From CAYPEK01 sp964409645 (GTDB lineage Bacteria; UBP15; UBA6099), in assembly GCA_964409645.1 (NCBI GenBank), contig CAYPEK010000062.1, positions 1 through 24,541 on the forward strand: a DNA stretch of 24,541 nucleotides, given 5' to 3'. The translations under genes and the position numbers were made by a program. Below the pieces are notes generated by a model. That model was given only the letters and a program-made list of their open reading frames with translations, made no database searches and was not told the origin of the DNA. Within the stretch, counting starts at the first letter, position 1. Each line of letters opens with the position of its first letter. Positions 7,791 through 16,900 of the stretch are shown one piece after another.

Positions 7791-9389
7791 ATGCTCTGGC
7801 GAAGTGTAGGATTCAAACTCATTTTTATGATTGTCACGTTTTCAATTCTTTGCGTCGGAGTATTCGTATATCTTCTCGACAAAGAACTGCGCTCCGAGTA
7901 TGAAGGCGACCTGTTCGCGCAGGCGTCCGAGATCGGGCTGCGCATCAATCAGGACATCCGCGACGGGATGATCCTGCACGGCACAACCGACACGCGCGGC
8001 ACCCTCAAAAACATCGGATACCAGACCATCGTGCGGCGCGTCCGCATCTTCGACAATCACGGCCGGATCATGGCATCCACCGACAAACGCGACCCCGGCA
8101 AAGTAATCCAAATGTCCGACAAGATGTGCAAGAGCTGCCATGTTGTGAACGGCAAAATGCTCCCGATGAAAGATACAAAATGGAAGAGCCAGACCGTGTC
8201 GATAGCGAGCGACAAAATGCGCGTGGCGAATGTGACATTCAGCATTCCGAACAAGCCTGACTGCTCGACCTCGCAGTGCCACGCACACTCGAAGAGCGAG
8301 CCGACACTCGGCCTCGTCAACGTCGAAGTCTCGATGAAGTACATCGACCGCCGACTCGCTGCTCGCCGCGAGAAAAACTTCATTTTCGGCGCCATCCTCG
8401 TGCTCGGCCTCTCGTCGCTCGGCAGCCTGTTCGTCTATCTTATCATCTACCTGCCCGTGCGCGAGATCATCCGCGGAATCAAGGAAGTGACACACGGCAA
8501 CCTCGACAGGCGCATCAGCATCCTGAGCACGAAGGACGAGATCGGCTACCTCGCCCGCTCGTTCAATAAAATGACCACCACGGTCAAAGTCATGACCGAG
8601 CGGCTGAGCGAAATGAACGTCGCGCTCGAAAAGAAAGTGCAGCAGCGCACACTCGAACTGAAAAAAACACAGGACAGCGTCATGCAGTCCGAAAAACTTG
8701 CGTCGCTCGGCCTCATGGCCGCCGCAATCGCGCACGAGATCAACAACCCGCTCACCGCCGTGCTCACATACAGCTCGCTGCTCATGCGCGGCGCGGAAAA
8801 CGACTCCGAACTCAAGGAAGACCTCGAAGTCATCGTATCCGAAACCACCCGCTGCCGTGAGATCGTCCGCGGGCTGCTCGACTTCGCACGCGAAACGAAC
8901 GTCACTCAGAAACCGATCAACGTGAACGAACTGCTTCAGCAGACAATCTCGCTCGTCGCGCATCAGGTGACTTTCCAGAACATCGAAATATCCAAAAACC
9001 TCGCGAACTACCTCCCGAACACCGTCATGGACTCGGATCAGGTGAAGCAGGTTTTCCTCAACATCATGCTCAACGCCGCCGACGCCATGATAAACGGCGG
9101 CACACTCTACATTCACACCGCATTCGACTACGAGCGGAACGAAATCACGATAGAATTTCAGGACACCGGACTCGGCATCGCAGAGCACGACATCAACAAA
9201 ATCTTCGACCCGTTCTTTACCACGAAAGCGAAAGGAAAAGGAACCGGGCTCGGATTATCAGTTACCTATGGTATAATACAGCGGCATGGGGGAACGATCG
9301 ACGTGTCGAGCAAGCTCGGCAAAGGCACAACATTCATCATCAGCTTCCCGGTCAACCCGACCGGCGTCGATCCGGAGATGAAGAAATGA
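7791..9389 (+). CDS. Membrane sensor histidine kinase with periplasmic heme-c motifs
   Basis: This 532-residue kinase has a first membrane helix (about 9-29), a periplasmic sensor domain (about 30-197), a second helix (about 198-222), HAMP (about 223-275) and a short coiled coil. A HisKA domain follows with phospho-acceptor His315 in AHEINNP. The ATPase has its N-box at Asn428, G1 as DTGLGI (458-463), the F-box FDPFFTT and G2 GTGLGLS. The sensor domain carries CKSCH (113-117), an exact CXXCH heme-c attachment motif. A second site, C158-STSQ-CH (163-164), has the CX4CH spacing known from some multiheme cytochromes. Together they suggest covalent heme and sensing of redox state or of a gas, although metal binding through the same residues is possible. 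The stop overlaps the next start as ATGA, so the following regulator is its probable partner. The kinase core is of the NtrB/AtoS kind. Confidence 0.93.
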   Translation: MLWRSVGFKLIFMIVTFSILCVGVFVYLLDKELRSEYEGDLFAQASEIGLRINQDIRDGMILHGTTDTRGTLKNIGYQTIVRRVRIFDNHGRIMASTDKRDPGKVIQMSDKMCKSCHVVNGKMLPMKDTKWKSQTVSIASDKMRVANVTFSIPNKPDCSTSQCHAHSKSEPTLGLVNVEVSMKYIDRRLAARREKNFIFGAILVLGLSSLGSLFVYLIIYLPVREIIRGIKEVTHGNLDRRISILSTKDEIGYLARSFNKMTTTVKVMTERLSEMNVALEKKVQQRTLELKKTQDSVMQSEKLASLGLMAAAIAHEINNPLTAVLTYSSLLMRGAENDSELKEDLEVIVSETTRCREIVRGLLDFARETNVTQKPINVNELLQQTISLVAHQVTFQNIEISKNLANYLPNTVMDSDQVKQVFLNIMLNAADAMINGGTLYIHTAFDYERNEITIEFQDTGLGIAEHDINKIFDPFFTTKAKGKGTGLGLSVTYGIIQRHGGTIDVSSKLGKGTTFIISFPVNPTGVDPEMKK

Positions 9390-10816
9390 ACGGAAAAGCA
9401 AAAATACTCGTCATAGACGACGAGATCACAGTCTGCAAAAGCTGCAAGAAAATACTCGCCCTCGACGGCTTCGATATCGAGTTCACGACCGACCCCAAGG
9501 AAGGCCTCGAAAAAGCCATCTCCGGAGTCTATGACATCGTCATCACCGACATGAAAATGCCGGACATAACCGGCATCGACATCCTCCGCATCACAAAGGA
9601 AAACGCACCGAAGACCGCCGTCATCATTATCACCGGCTACTCCACAGTTGCCACCGCTGTCGAAGCGATGAAGGAAGGCGCGTTCGACTACGTCCCGAAA
9701 CCGTTCACCCCGGACGAACTCTCGATCGTCGTGAAGCGCGCTATCGAGAAAAAAAAACTGATTGAAGAGAACGCCTACCTCCGCGAAGAGATCGTTGACA
9801 AATACAAGATCGACAACATCGTCGGCAAAAGCAAAGTGATGCAGCACATATTCAACCTCATAAATATAGTTGCGCCGACGAACAGCGCCGTGCTCATCTT
9901 CGGCGAGAGCGGCACCGGCAAGGAACTCGTCGCGCGCGCGATCCACTACAACAGCGGCGGGCGCTCCGAAAAGAAATTCGTGCCCGTTGACTGCAACACA
10001 CTCACCGACACACTCTTCGAAAGCGAGCTTTTCGGCCATGAGAAAGGCGCGTTCACCGGCGCCATAAAATCGAAAAAGGGCCTGCTTGAAGAGGCGGCCG
10101 GCGGCACCCTCTTCCTCGACGAAGTCTCGAACATCCCGTACGACGCGCAGGCGAAACTCCTCCGCGCCCTCGAATCCCGCGAGATCAAAACCGTCGGCGG
10201 CACAGAAATAAAGGAAGTTGACTTCCGCCTTATCTGCGCGACGAACAAAGACCTCCGGAAGATGGTCGATGAAAACAAATTCCGCGAGGACCTCTACTAC
10301 CGCATCAACGTGTTCCCGGTCATCCTGCCGCCGCTCAAAAAACGGCCGGACGACATCCCGCTGCTCGTGATGCATTTTCTCAACACATTCGCGGCGGAAA
10401 CCGCGAAGAACATCACCGGCGTCGATAAAGACGCGATGGAGTTGCTAACCAGCTACGACTGGCCGGGCAACGTGCGCGAGCTCAAAAACGTGATGGAGCG
10501 GCTCGTAATAATGACGTTCGCCGAAACGATCAGCCGCCGGACGGTGGGCACAGTCCTCGGCGCGGCGTCCGACGACGCGATCCCGAGAGCAGATGCGGTT
10601 GACGGAGAAATCCCGCTCGACAAGGACAGCCTCAAGCAGGCGAAAAAGCTTGCCCGCGAGCAGGTGGTGGAGGAAATAGAGAAGAATTTCGTACTCAACG
10701 CGCTGAAGCGCGCTAACTGGAATGTCTCCCACGCCGCCCGCGACACCGGCCTGCAGCGCCAAAATTTCCAAGCAATGATGCGGAAATTTAAAATTACCGG
10801 TAGCGACGACGACTGA
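9386..10816 (+). CDS. NtrC-family sigma-54-dependent response regulator
   Basis: This 476-residue regulator has three domains. The receiver domain (1-120) has acidic residues D11/D12, phospho-acceptor Asp55, Thr83 and Lys105. The AAA+ domain (about 143-375) shows Walker A GESGTGKE (173-180), the sigma-54 contact loop GAFTGA (221-226) and Walker B LFLDEV (242-247). It also shows the arginine-rich FREDLYYRINVF segment and PGNVREL. A C-terminal Fis-type helix-turn-helix spans about 432-470. All residues needed for phosphorylation, ATP use and sigma-54 activation appear intact. It overlaps the kinase gene by four bases, so it is very likely phosphorylated by that kinase. A consensus sigma-54 promoter 259 bases past its stop makes the next gene its obvious candidate target. 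Confidence 0.95.
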   Translation: MNGKAKILVIDDEITVCKSCKKILALDGFDIEFTTDPKEGLEKAISGVYDIVITDMKMPDITGIDILRITKENAPKTAVIIITGYSTVATAVEAMKEGAFDYVPKPFTPDELSIVVKRAIEKKKLIEENAYLREEIVDKYKIDNIVGKSKVMQHIFNLINIVAPTNSAVLIFGESGTGKELVARAIHYNSGGRSEKKFVPVDCNTLTDTLFESELFGHEKGAFTGAIKSKKGLLEEAAGGTLFLDEVSNIPYDAQAKLLRALESREIKTVGGTEIKEVDFRLICATNKDLRKMVDENKFREDLYYRINVFPVILPPLKKRPDDIPLLVMHFLNTFAAETAKNITGVDKDAMELLTSYDWPGNVRELKNVMERLVIMTFAETISRRTVGTVLGAASDDAIPRADAVDGEIPLDKDSLKQAKKLAREQVVEEIEKNFVLNALKRANWNVSHAARDTGLQRQNFQAMMRKFKITGSDDD

Positions 10817-11133
10817 TCGGCATTTACTCTAATCAACTTTTTTCAAAACTGCATGTTTTTCTTATCCGGCCACTGCATATTTATTGAAAAAACATTATAT
10901 ATCCTTTATTAAACTCGTTTTTTCTAAAATCATATTGAAAACGGGCCTGATTACCGCCGTGCGAATATTTTATTTATGCACTTTTCGTAAAAAATCAAAA
11001 CCGGCGGCGTTGAGATTCATTTAAATATCGTTTTTATCAAAGGCTTTTTTGTCGAATACTGCCTCAGGATGATTTTGGCACGTAATTTGCCCCTTACTTT
11101 TGTGGCAAAAAGCATCGGGGAAACGGAGGCGCT
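10817..11133. other. AT-rich intergenic region with sigma-54 promoter
   Basis: This 317-base gap is much richer in A and T than its neighbours. It holds the sigma-54 promoter at 11076-11090 and the ribosome site GGAGG at 11125-11129. No clear terminator follows the NtrC-type gene. Activator sites would be expected 80-200 bases upstream of the promoter. The only candidates I can see are weak: an imperfect dyad TGCGAATA...TTATGCA (10960-10980) and a repeated ACTGCAT (10848-10854 and 10876-10882). Confidence 0.6.
11076..11090 (+). promoter_or_regulatory. Sigma-54 (-24/-12) promoter
   Basis: TGGCACG (11076-11082), four bases, then TTGC (11087-11090) matches the sigma-54 consensus, with ten bases between the invariant GG and GC. 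The start would fall near 11102, 32 bases before the ATG of the downstream response regulator. Such promoters need an NTPase activator, and the gene immediately upstream encodes one. Confidence 0.9.
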
Positions 11134-12057
11134 ATGCAAACAGACAAAAATATCCTCGTCATTGACGATGAGTTCTACGTTTGCAAAAGCATCCAGAAGA
11201 TTCTCGCATCCGAGGAAGTGAGCGCCGATTTCTCGCTCACCGGTCAGGAAGGCATCACCAAGGCACGCGAGAATTCATACGATCTGATAATCATCGACGT
11301 CCAGATGCCGGAGGTGAACGGGTTTGAAGTCGCTCGGACCATCAAGCGCATTTCACCTGCGTCGCATGTGATTATCATGTCGGGCTACAACACCCCGAAC
11401 ACGAAGGACAAGGCCGAGGAGTGCGGAGCGATCGATTTCGTTGCGAAACCGTTCACTCCGGAAGAGATGCTCGATGCCGTAAAGCACGCATTTTCCGGAC
11501 AGCACTCAGCCCCTACGACCCCGCAACTAGAGACAGTGGCCGGCGAAGCGGCGGCCCCGGCCGCCACATCCTCCGCGCCGGTGCGAATTCCGAATCTGCG
11601 CAGGGATCAGAAAAAGGCCGTCGCTTACGTCTGCCCCGTCGTTCTCGATTACGCCGACGACGTAATCGGCATCGACGAACAAAAGAAGAAAATCATCAAG
11701 TTCGCGATGCGCAATAAGCTCGACATCGTCGCGTTTTATGAGGACGAACAGCAATCCGAAAACCTTATGGCGCAGCCGGCTCTCCGCGAAATCCTCAACA
11801 GTGAAACTGAAGCCGGTGTGTTCCTCATCGAGCGAGTCTGGACACTCGCCCGCAAGCGCGTCATACTCCGCCCGTTCCTCGAAGCGCTCGAAGCGGGCGG
11901 CTTCAAGCTCGAAACCGCCACCACGCTGATGGACTGCGTTTCGATGTACGCGCGCCACTGGGACAAAAACAAGAATCTGCCGCTGCCCGTAACCGAAGCC
12001 GAAGCTCAGGCGCAGGGCGTCTGCGGCGCGCAGCCGGGAGCCGCCTGCGAAGGTTGA
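11134..12057 (+). CDS. Response regulator with degenerate serine-recombinase-like output domain
   Basis: This 307-residue protein begins with a complete receiver domain (1-122): D11/D12, phospho-acceptor Asp55, Ser83 and Lys105. An Ala/Pro/Thr-rich linker (about 123-158) follows. Residues about 160-275 read like the N-terminal catalytic domain of resolvases and phage serine integrases. KKAVAY lines up with the KKxAIY start, GIDEQ (179-183) with the SIDEQ motif, and FYEDEQQSE with the TYTDAGFSG loop. QPALREIL then lines up with RPAMQRLI, and LIERVWTLAR with the KLDRLSR strand. The catalytic Ser falls on Val169, and the Arg two before it on Cys167. The Arg of RP becomes Gln214. Recombination is therefore not expected. 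The fold may serve for dimerisation or protein contact. A short tail contains C297 and C304. There is no DNA-binding region of the large-integrase or helix-turn-helix kind. Expression should depend on sigma-54. Confidence 0.85.
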   Translation: MQTDKNILVIDDEFYVCKSIQKILASEEVSADFSLTGQEGITKARENSYDLIIIDVQMPEVNGFEVARTIKRISPASHVIIMSGYNTPNTKDKAEECGAIDFVAKPFTPEEMLDAVKHAFSGQHSAPTTPQLETVAGEAAAPAATSSAPVRIPNLRRDQKKAVAYVCPVVLDYADDVIGIDEQKKKIIKFAMRNKLDIVAFYEDEQQSENLMAQPALREILNSETEAGVFLIERVWTLARKRVILRPFLEALEAGGFKLETATTLMDCVSMYARHWDKNKNLPLPVTEAEAQAQGVCGAQPGAACEG

Positions 12058-12083
12058 TCCCGCCGCAAATCGGCGAATATAAT
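12054..12083 (+). promoter_or_regulatory. Possible sigma-70 promoter for the HEAT-like gene
   Basis: TTGATC (12054-12059) and TATAAT (12078-12083) are 18 bases apart. A small perfect hairpin CGCCG-CAAAT-CGGCG (12061-12075) lies between them. It could allow separate expression of the downstream gene. Read-through from the sigma-54 promoter is also possible because no terminator is visible. Confidence 0.4.
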
Positions 12084-12113
12084 GATGGTAATACCTTATA
12101 GAGGTTCGCTTTT

Positions 12114-13874
12114 ATGTTTGAAAAAGAATCGAATGCGCAAATGATATTACTCGACTGCCTCAGCCTCGGCATCCCGTGGCCGGAATCGAGAAAAGTGATC
12201 TACAAGGGCGCCCCGGAGGAATGCCGCATCGCGCTGCCCTGCAACGGCAACTTTTTCTACTTCGAGCAGGTAAACGAGGTCGAAAAAGAGTCCATGCAGG
12301 ACCTCGCGACACTCGAACGCGCGTTCACCGAGATGGACGACTACACATACCACCCGAAATCCGGCATACGCACGGGCGAAGGCGACAAAAGACTGCTCTG
12401 GTACAGCGGCTGCGAGCGATCCGGCTCCGCGATGCACTTCTACCTCGCCGACCTGCGCGAGCACAAGATCAAAGTCCTCTACCACCGCCAATGCTGGAGC
12501 GCCTACCACAGCGTTGACCACTACACGGATGAAATCGCCGCGCTTCTCAGGTACTACTCGCGCGTGCTGCACACTTTCAGGCGCATTAAATTCATCAAGT
12601 GGACGAAGATCACCGCGCGCGACGGGCGCGTGAAAATTCATATCTTCAACGAAAAAGCGACTTACCCGAATCCGAGCATACAGCTCGCGTTCGAGAAAGC
12701 GATGTTCCGCGAGGATCAGCAGCCGAAATGCGATCTGCTGCACGGCGACATCTGGAAAGCGTGGCCGCACGTGCGCGACCGCATCGACTTCTGGCGCCTC
12801 GAAGAAACGGGCGAACTCACGGACGAAGCAATCGCCAAAGCGCTCGAATCGGACGACGAGATTCTCGTTTCGTGGGCGGTGGGGTATCTCAGGAGCGCCG
12901 GCGAAGAGAAAACGGTGGAGCTGATACGCAAACAGATCAGCAGCCGCTCGCTCGTCGAGTCGAAAGCGGCGGTGCGCACCGCCGGCCGACTCTGGCTCAA
13001 GGACCTCGAACAGGACGTCATGCGGCAGTACAATCTGCGCGGAAACGCAATCGGCCCGGCGGTGGCGGAATTCATCGGCTCGCTCGGCGTCACCGGCAGG
13101 TCGTTCCTTCCGAAGATTCTCCGCGCGCTCACCCGCAGGGGCGATTTCGCAACCCTGATCCCGACAATACGCGCGCTCGGCGCGTTCCCGCACTCGACGG
13201 AGGCAAAAGCGCTCCCGACTGTCCTCTCGATTCTTCTCGGACTCATCGACGACGTCGAGCCGATCCTCGAACGGTTCCCCGGCATCCGCACGGATGTTTA
13301 CGGGCCGCAGGACCCGCCGATTCTGTTGCAGAAGCCGTCGCTCGAATCGTTGCGCGAGGAATCCGTCCACGCGATCATCGAGACCACCGCGCACTACTCG
13401 GACGCGGAAACATTCGACGCGATCGCGCGCCAGATTTCCGTCGAGTCGCCTTACATGGAAAAACTCCTGTTTGAGATTGAGAAGTACAACCGTGCGGACG
13501 CGGCCGACGCGCTTCTCTCGGCGCTCCACGCGGCATCCCAGCACGACCCGGCGGCTTCGGCGTTCCCGCTCACGCGGCGCGCTGTGATGACCGCGCGGAC
13601 ATTGCTCCGCGTGTCCGTGCCGGAGGACCGCGCGCACAGACTTGTCGCCGCGCTGCACCACATTTCGGCGCACGTCGGCTCATACCGCCGCGACTCCGAA
13701 ATCGGGTACAACTACCACATCGAGAACTTCCCCTCGGAACCGTACATAACCCTGACTTCAATAATCAAAGGGTTGCCCGAAGAGAAAGACCTCGTCAAGG
13801 AACTCCTTCAGACGAAAGATATAAATGAAAAGGAAAAGTACCTGATCCAGCAACTCGCCGCCGCAGAGGAATGA
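12114..13874 (+). CDS. Hypothetical protein with C-terminal HEAT-like helical repeats
   Basis: I do not recognise this 586-residue protein. There is no signal peptide or membrane helix, so it should be cytoplasmic. The first 220 residues are a mixed alpha/beta domain rich in aromatic residues, with His, Cys and Trp clusters around 97-140 (WYSGCERSG, YHRQCWSAYHSVDHY). From about 235 onward it consists of paired helices such as ALESDDEILVSWAVGYLR and ESKAAVRTAGRLWL, which resemble HEAT/Armadillo-type repeats. These usually form curved protein-binding scaffolds. It starts 56 bases after the recombinase-like regulator on the same strand, with GAGG about nine bases before the ATG, so the two may act together. 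It converges on carB, with no strong terminator between them. Confidence 0.8.
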   Translation: MFEKESNAQMILLDCLSLGIPWPESRKVIYKGAPEECRIALPCNGNFFYFEQVNEVEKESMQDLATLERAFTEMDDYTYHPKSGIRTGEGDKRLLWYSGCERSGSAMHFYLADLREHKIKVLYHRQCWSAYHSVDHYTDEIAALLRYYSRVLHTFRRIKFIKWTKITARDGRVKIHIFNEKATYPNPSIQLAFEKAMFREDQQPKCDLLHGDIWKAWPHVRDRIDFWRLEETGELTDEAIAKALESDDEILVSWAVGYLRSAGEEKTVELIRKQISSRSLVESKAAVRTAGRLWLKDLEQDVMRQYNLRGNAIGPAVAEFIGSLGVTGRSFLPKILRALTRRGDFATLIPTIRALGAFPHSTEAKALPTVLSILLGLIDDVEPILERFPGIRTDVYGPQDPPILLQKPSLESLREESVHAIIETTAHYSDAETFDAIARQISVESPYMEKLLFEIEKYNRADAADALLSALHAASQHDPAASAFPLTRRAVMTARTLLRVSVPEDRAHRLVAALHHISAHVGSYRRDSEIGYNYHIENFPSEPYITLTSIIKGLPEEKDLVKELLQTKDINEKEKYLIQQLAAAEE

Positions 13875-13925
13875 TCGTCCGGGGTTTCACCAACCCGACG
13901 GTTTGACGACTCAACGCTCTTATAA

Positions 13926-16900
13926 CTACTTCTTCTTTTTTGCCTTTTTCGCGGCTTTCGCTTTTTTCGGAGCGGGCTTCGCCTTGGCTTTCGGCTTCGC
14001 GGGCTTTGCCGGTTTCGACGCCTTCGCCGCCGGGGCTTTTTTCTTCGCGGCGGCTTTTGCGGGCTCGCGCATCGCGCTGAAGTCCATCATTTCGGTTTCA
14101 ACCTTTATGAACGTACCCTGTAGCGTTTTAGCGACTTTAGTATAGCCCGATTCCGTGATGACGTCCTTGTGGTATTCCTGAATCGACTTGATCGACATAC
14201 CGCGGCTGCGGATGGCTTCCATGCCCTGCACGGTCGCCACCGCTCCGGCGAGCGTCGTTATCAGCGCGATGTCGCGCGCAACCGCCGTGCTGCGGATTTT
14301 CGCCTCGTCGATTTTCGCGGCTTTGCCGCCGGGCGTATTTATCATCAGCGATATCTCGCCGTTCTTTATCATGTCGATGACGTCCGGCCGGCCCTCGCCG
14401 ATCTTGAAAACGTGCTTCACATCGATCCCGTTCCGGTTGAGCGTGCTCGACGTGCCGCCCGTCGCCACTATGCTGAATCCCATGCCGACAAGCTTCTGCG
14501 CGATCGGCACGATCGCCCTCTTGTCGCTGTCGTTCACACTGATGAACACGTTGCCTTTATCGGGCAGCTTCTGCCCGGCGGCGATCTGCGATTTCAGGTA
14601 AGCAACTCCGAAATCCACGTCCACGCCCATCACTTCGCCCGTCGAAAGCATCTCCGGGCCGAGCGTTGCGTCCACTCCGGGGAACCTCGCGAACGGGAAC
14701 ACGGCTTCCTTCACGCTCATGTGCTTCGGCGTGACTTCCTTCGTGATGCCCTGCTGCTTGAGGCTCTGGCCGAGCATGACGCGCGTGGCGACTTTCGCCC
14801 ACGGAATGCCCGTCGCCTTCGACACGAACGGCACCGTCCGCGACGCGCGCGGGTTGACTTCGAGCACGTATATCACGTTGTTCTTTATCGCGTATTGCAC
14901 GTTCATCAGGCCGATTACTTTCAGCTCGCGCGCGAGCGCCCGGGTGGCGCCTTTAATCTCCTCGACGACCGCCGCGCTCAGTGTGAACGGCGGCAGGCAG
15001 CACGCGCTGTCTCCGCTGTGGACGCCCGCCTGCTCGATGTGCTCCATCACTCCGCACACGATGCAGTTCTTTCCGTCCGCGACCGCATCGACGTCGATCT
15101 CGATTGCATCGTCGAGGAACCTGTCGAGCAGAATCGGGTGGTCCGGCGATGCCTCGACCGCTTTCTCCATGTACTCCGCGAGTTCGTCTTCCTCGTAAAT
15201 GATGCGCATCGCGCGTCCGCCGAGAACGTACGACGGCCGCACCAACAGCGGGTAGCCTATCTGCCGCGCCTTGCGGGTCGCCTCGTCGAGGCTCGTCGCG
15301 GTGTCGTTGTCCGGCTGCGTCAGGTTGAGCTTGTCCAGCATCGCCTTGAAGCGCTTCCGGTCCTCCGCTTGGTCGATGCTGTCCGGCGACGTTCCGAGGA
15401 TCGGCACGTTTTCGCGCATCAGCGACGTAGCGAGGTTGAGCGGCGTCTGGCCGCCGAGCTGCACGATGACTCCGTGCGGCTTCTCGATGTCGATTATGTT
15501 CATCACGTCCTCGAACGTCAGCGGTTCGAAGTACAGTTTGTTCGACGTGTCGAAGTCGGTAGATACCGTCTCCGGATTTGAATTTATGAGAATGGCTATG
15601 TAGCCGGCTTCCCTGATCGCATAAGCGGCGTGCACACAGCAGTAATCGAACTCGATGCCCTGCCCTATACGGTTCGGCCCGCCGCCGAGAATGATCACCT
15701 TTTTGCCGCTGCCGCCGTCGGCTTTCGCCGCGCCGCCTTTGCCGCTCGATGTGAAGCGCCGCCGCCCGGCGCCCCCTGCCGCCTCCATGGGTTTCGGGGA
15801 GGCTTTGATTCCGAGTTTTTTCCGTTGCTTTCGCACTGCCGTCTCCTCCGTGCCGAGCAGCGCGGCGAGGTCGGCGTCCCCGAATCCGCACTTCTTGGCT
15901 CTCAGTATAAGTTCAGTCGGTATTGTATCGAGTCTATATTTAGCAACCTCGCGTTCGATGTCCGTTATCTCTCTGATCTGGTGGACAAGCCAGCGGTCGA
16001 ATCCCGTGAGCCCGGCGATCTCGTCCTCGCTCATTCCCGCCGCGAAAGCGAACCGGATGTATTTGTACCGCTCCGGGTTCGGCCTTATAAGGTTGCTTCG
16101 TATCTGATTTTCGTCCGGGACTCCGCCGCCCGCGCGGCCGATCCCGAGTATGCTTTTGGTTTCGAGCGCGCGTCCGGCCTTCATGAACGATTCCTTGAAC
16201 GTCAGTCCGGCGCCGATCGCGATCCCTTCGGATTTCATCGTCGTATCGAGCCGCCCGCCGCGTACCGGATACTTATCGAACGGGAAACGGCTCGCCTTCG
16301 TCACACAGTAGCCGGGCGCGGGTTCCGCGAATGCTGTCCCGCCGCCGACTTTTATCTCGTCCAGCCTGAACCCGCACGCGAGTCTGGCCGCCACGCTCGC
16401 AACCGGATAGCCCGTAGCCTTCCACGCGAGCAGAGACGAACGGGTGAAGCACGGCGCTGCGGAAAGCAGCACATGCGTTCCAGCCTGCTGGTTCACCGCG
16501 AAGCGAATATTTGCTGAACCCACGACGCCTATCTCGCGCGCAATGATTTCGGCATCCGCGCGAAGTTCGGCGAGCTTGATACGGCTCAGAGTCTGCGCCG
16601 GAATGAACACCGCGCTGTCTCCCGAATGCACGCCGACCGGCTCCGCGTTCTCCAGCGAAGCAACACACACTATCTGGTCCGCGCCGTCGCGCAGAAGTTC
16701 GAGTTCGACTTCCTTCCATCCCGCGAGGCCGCGCTCGACGATAATTCTTCCCGTCCCGCTCGCCGCGATCGCCGCGTTGAACTGGTCCTCGAAGTCCTCC
16801 ATGTTGTACGCGATCGAGGAGCCCGCGCCGCCAACGGAAAAAGCCGGCCGCAGCGCCGCCGGGAAACCAATGCGTTTCAGCACCTTTTTAGCTTCGGCGA

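Noticed and set aside
7842..9188. 448-codon open frame antisense to the histidine kinase
   Set aside because: The kinase on the plus strand has every expected motif; the antisense product resembles nothing.
12147..13673. 508-codon open frame antisense to the HEAT-like gene
   Set aside because: Arg/Val/Glu-rich shadow; the plus-strand frame has a ribosome site and a coherent helical-repeat pattern.
13877..13899. Hairpin between the HEAT-like gene and carB
   Set aside because: The stem is interrupted by bulges and is not followed by a T-run in either direction.
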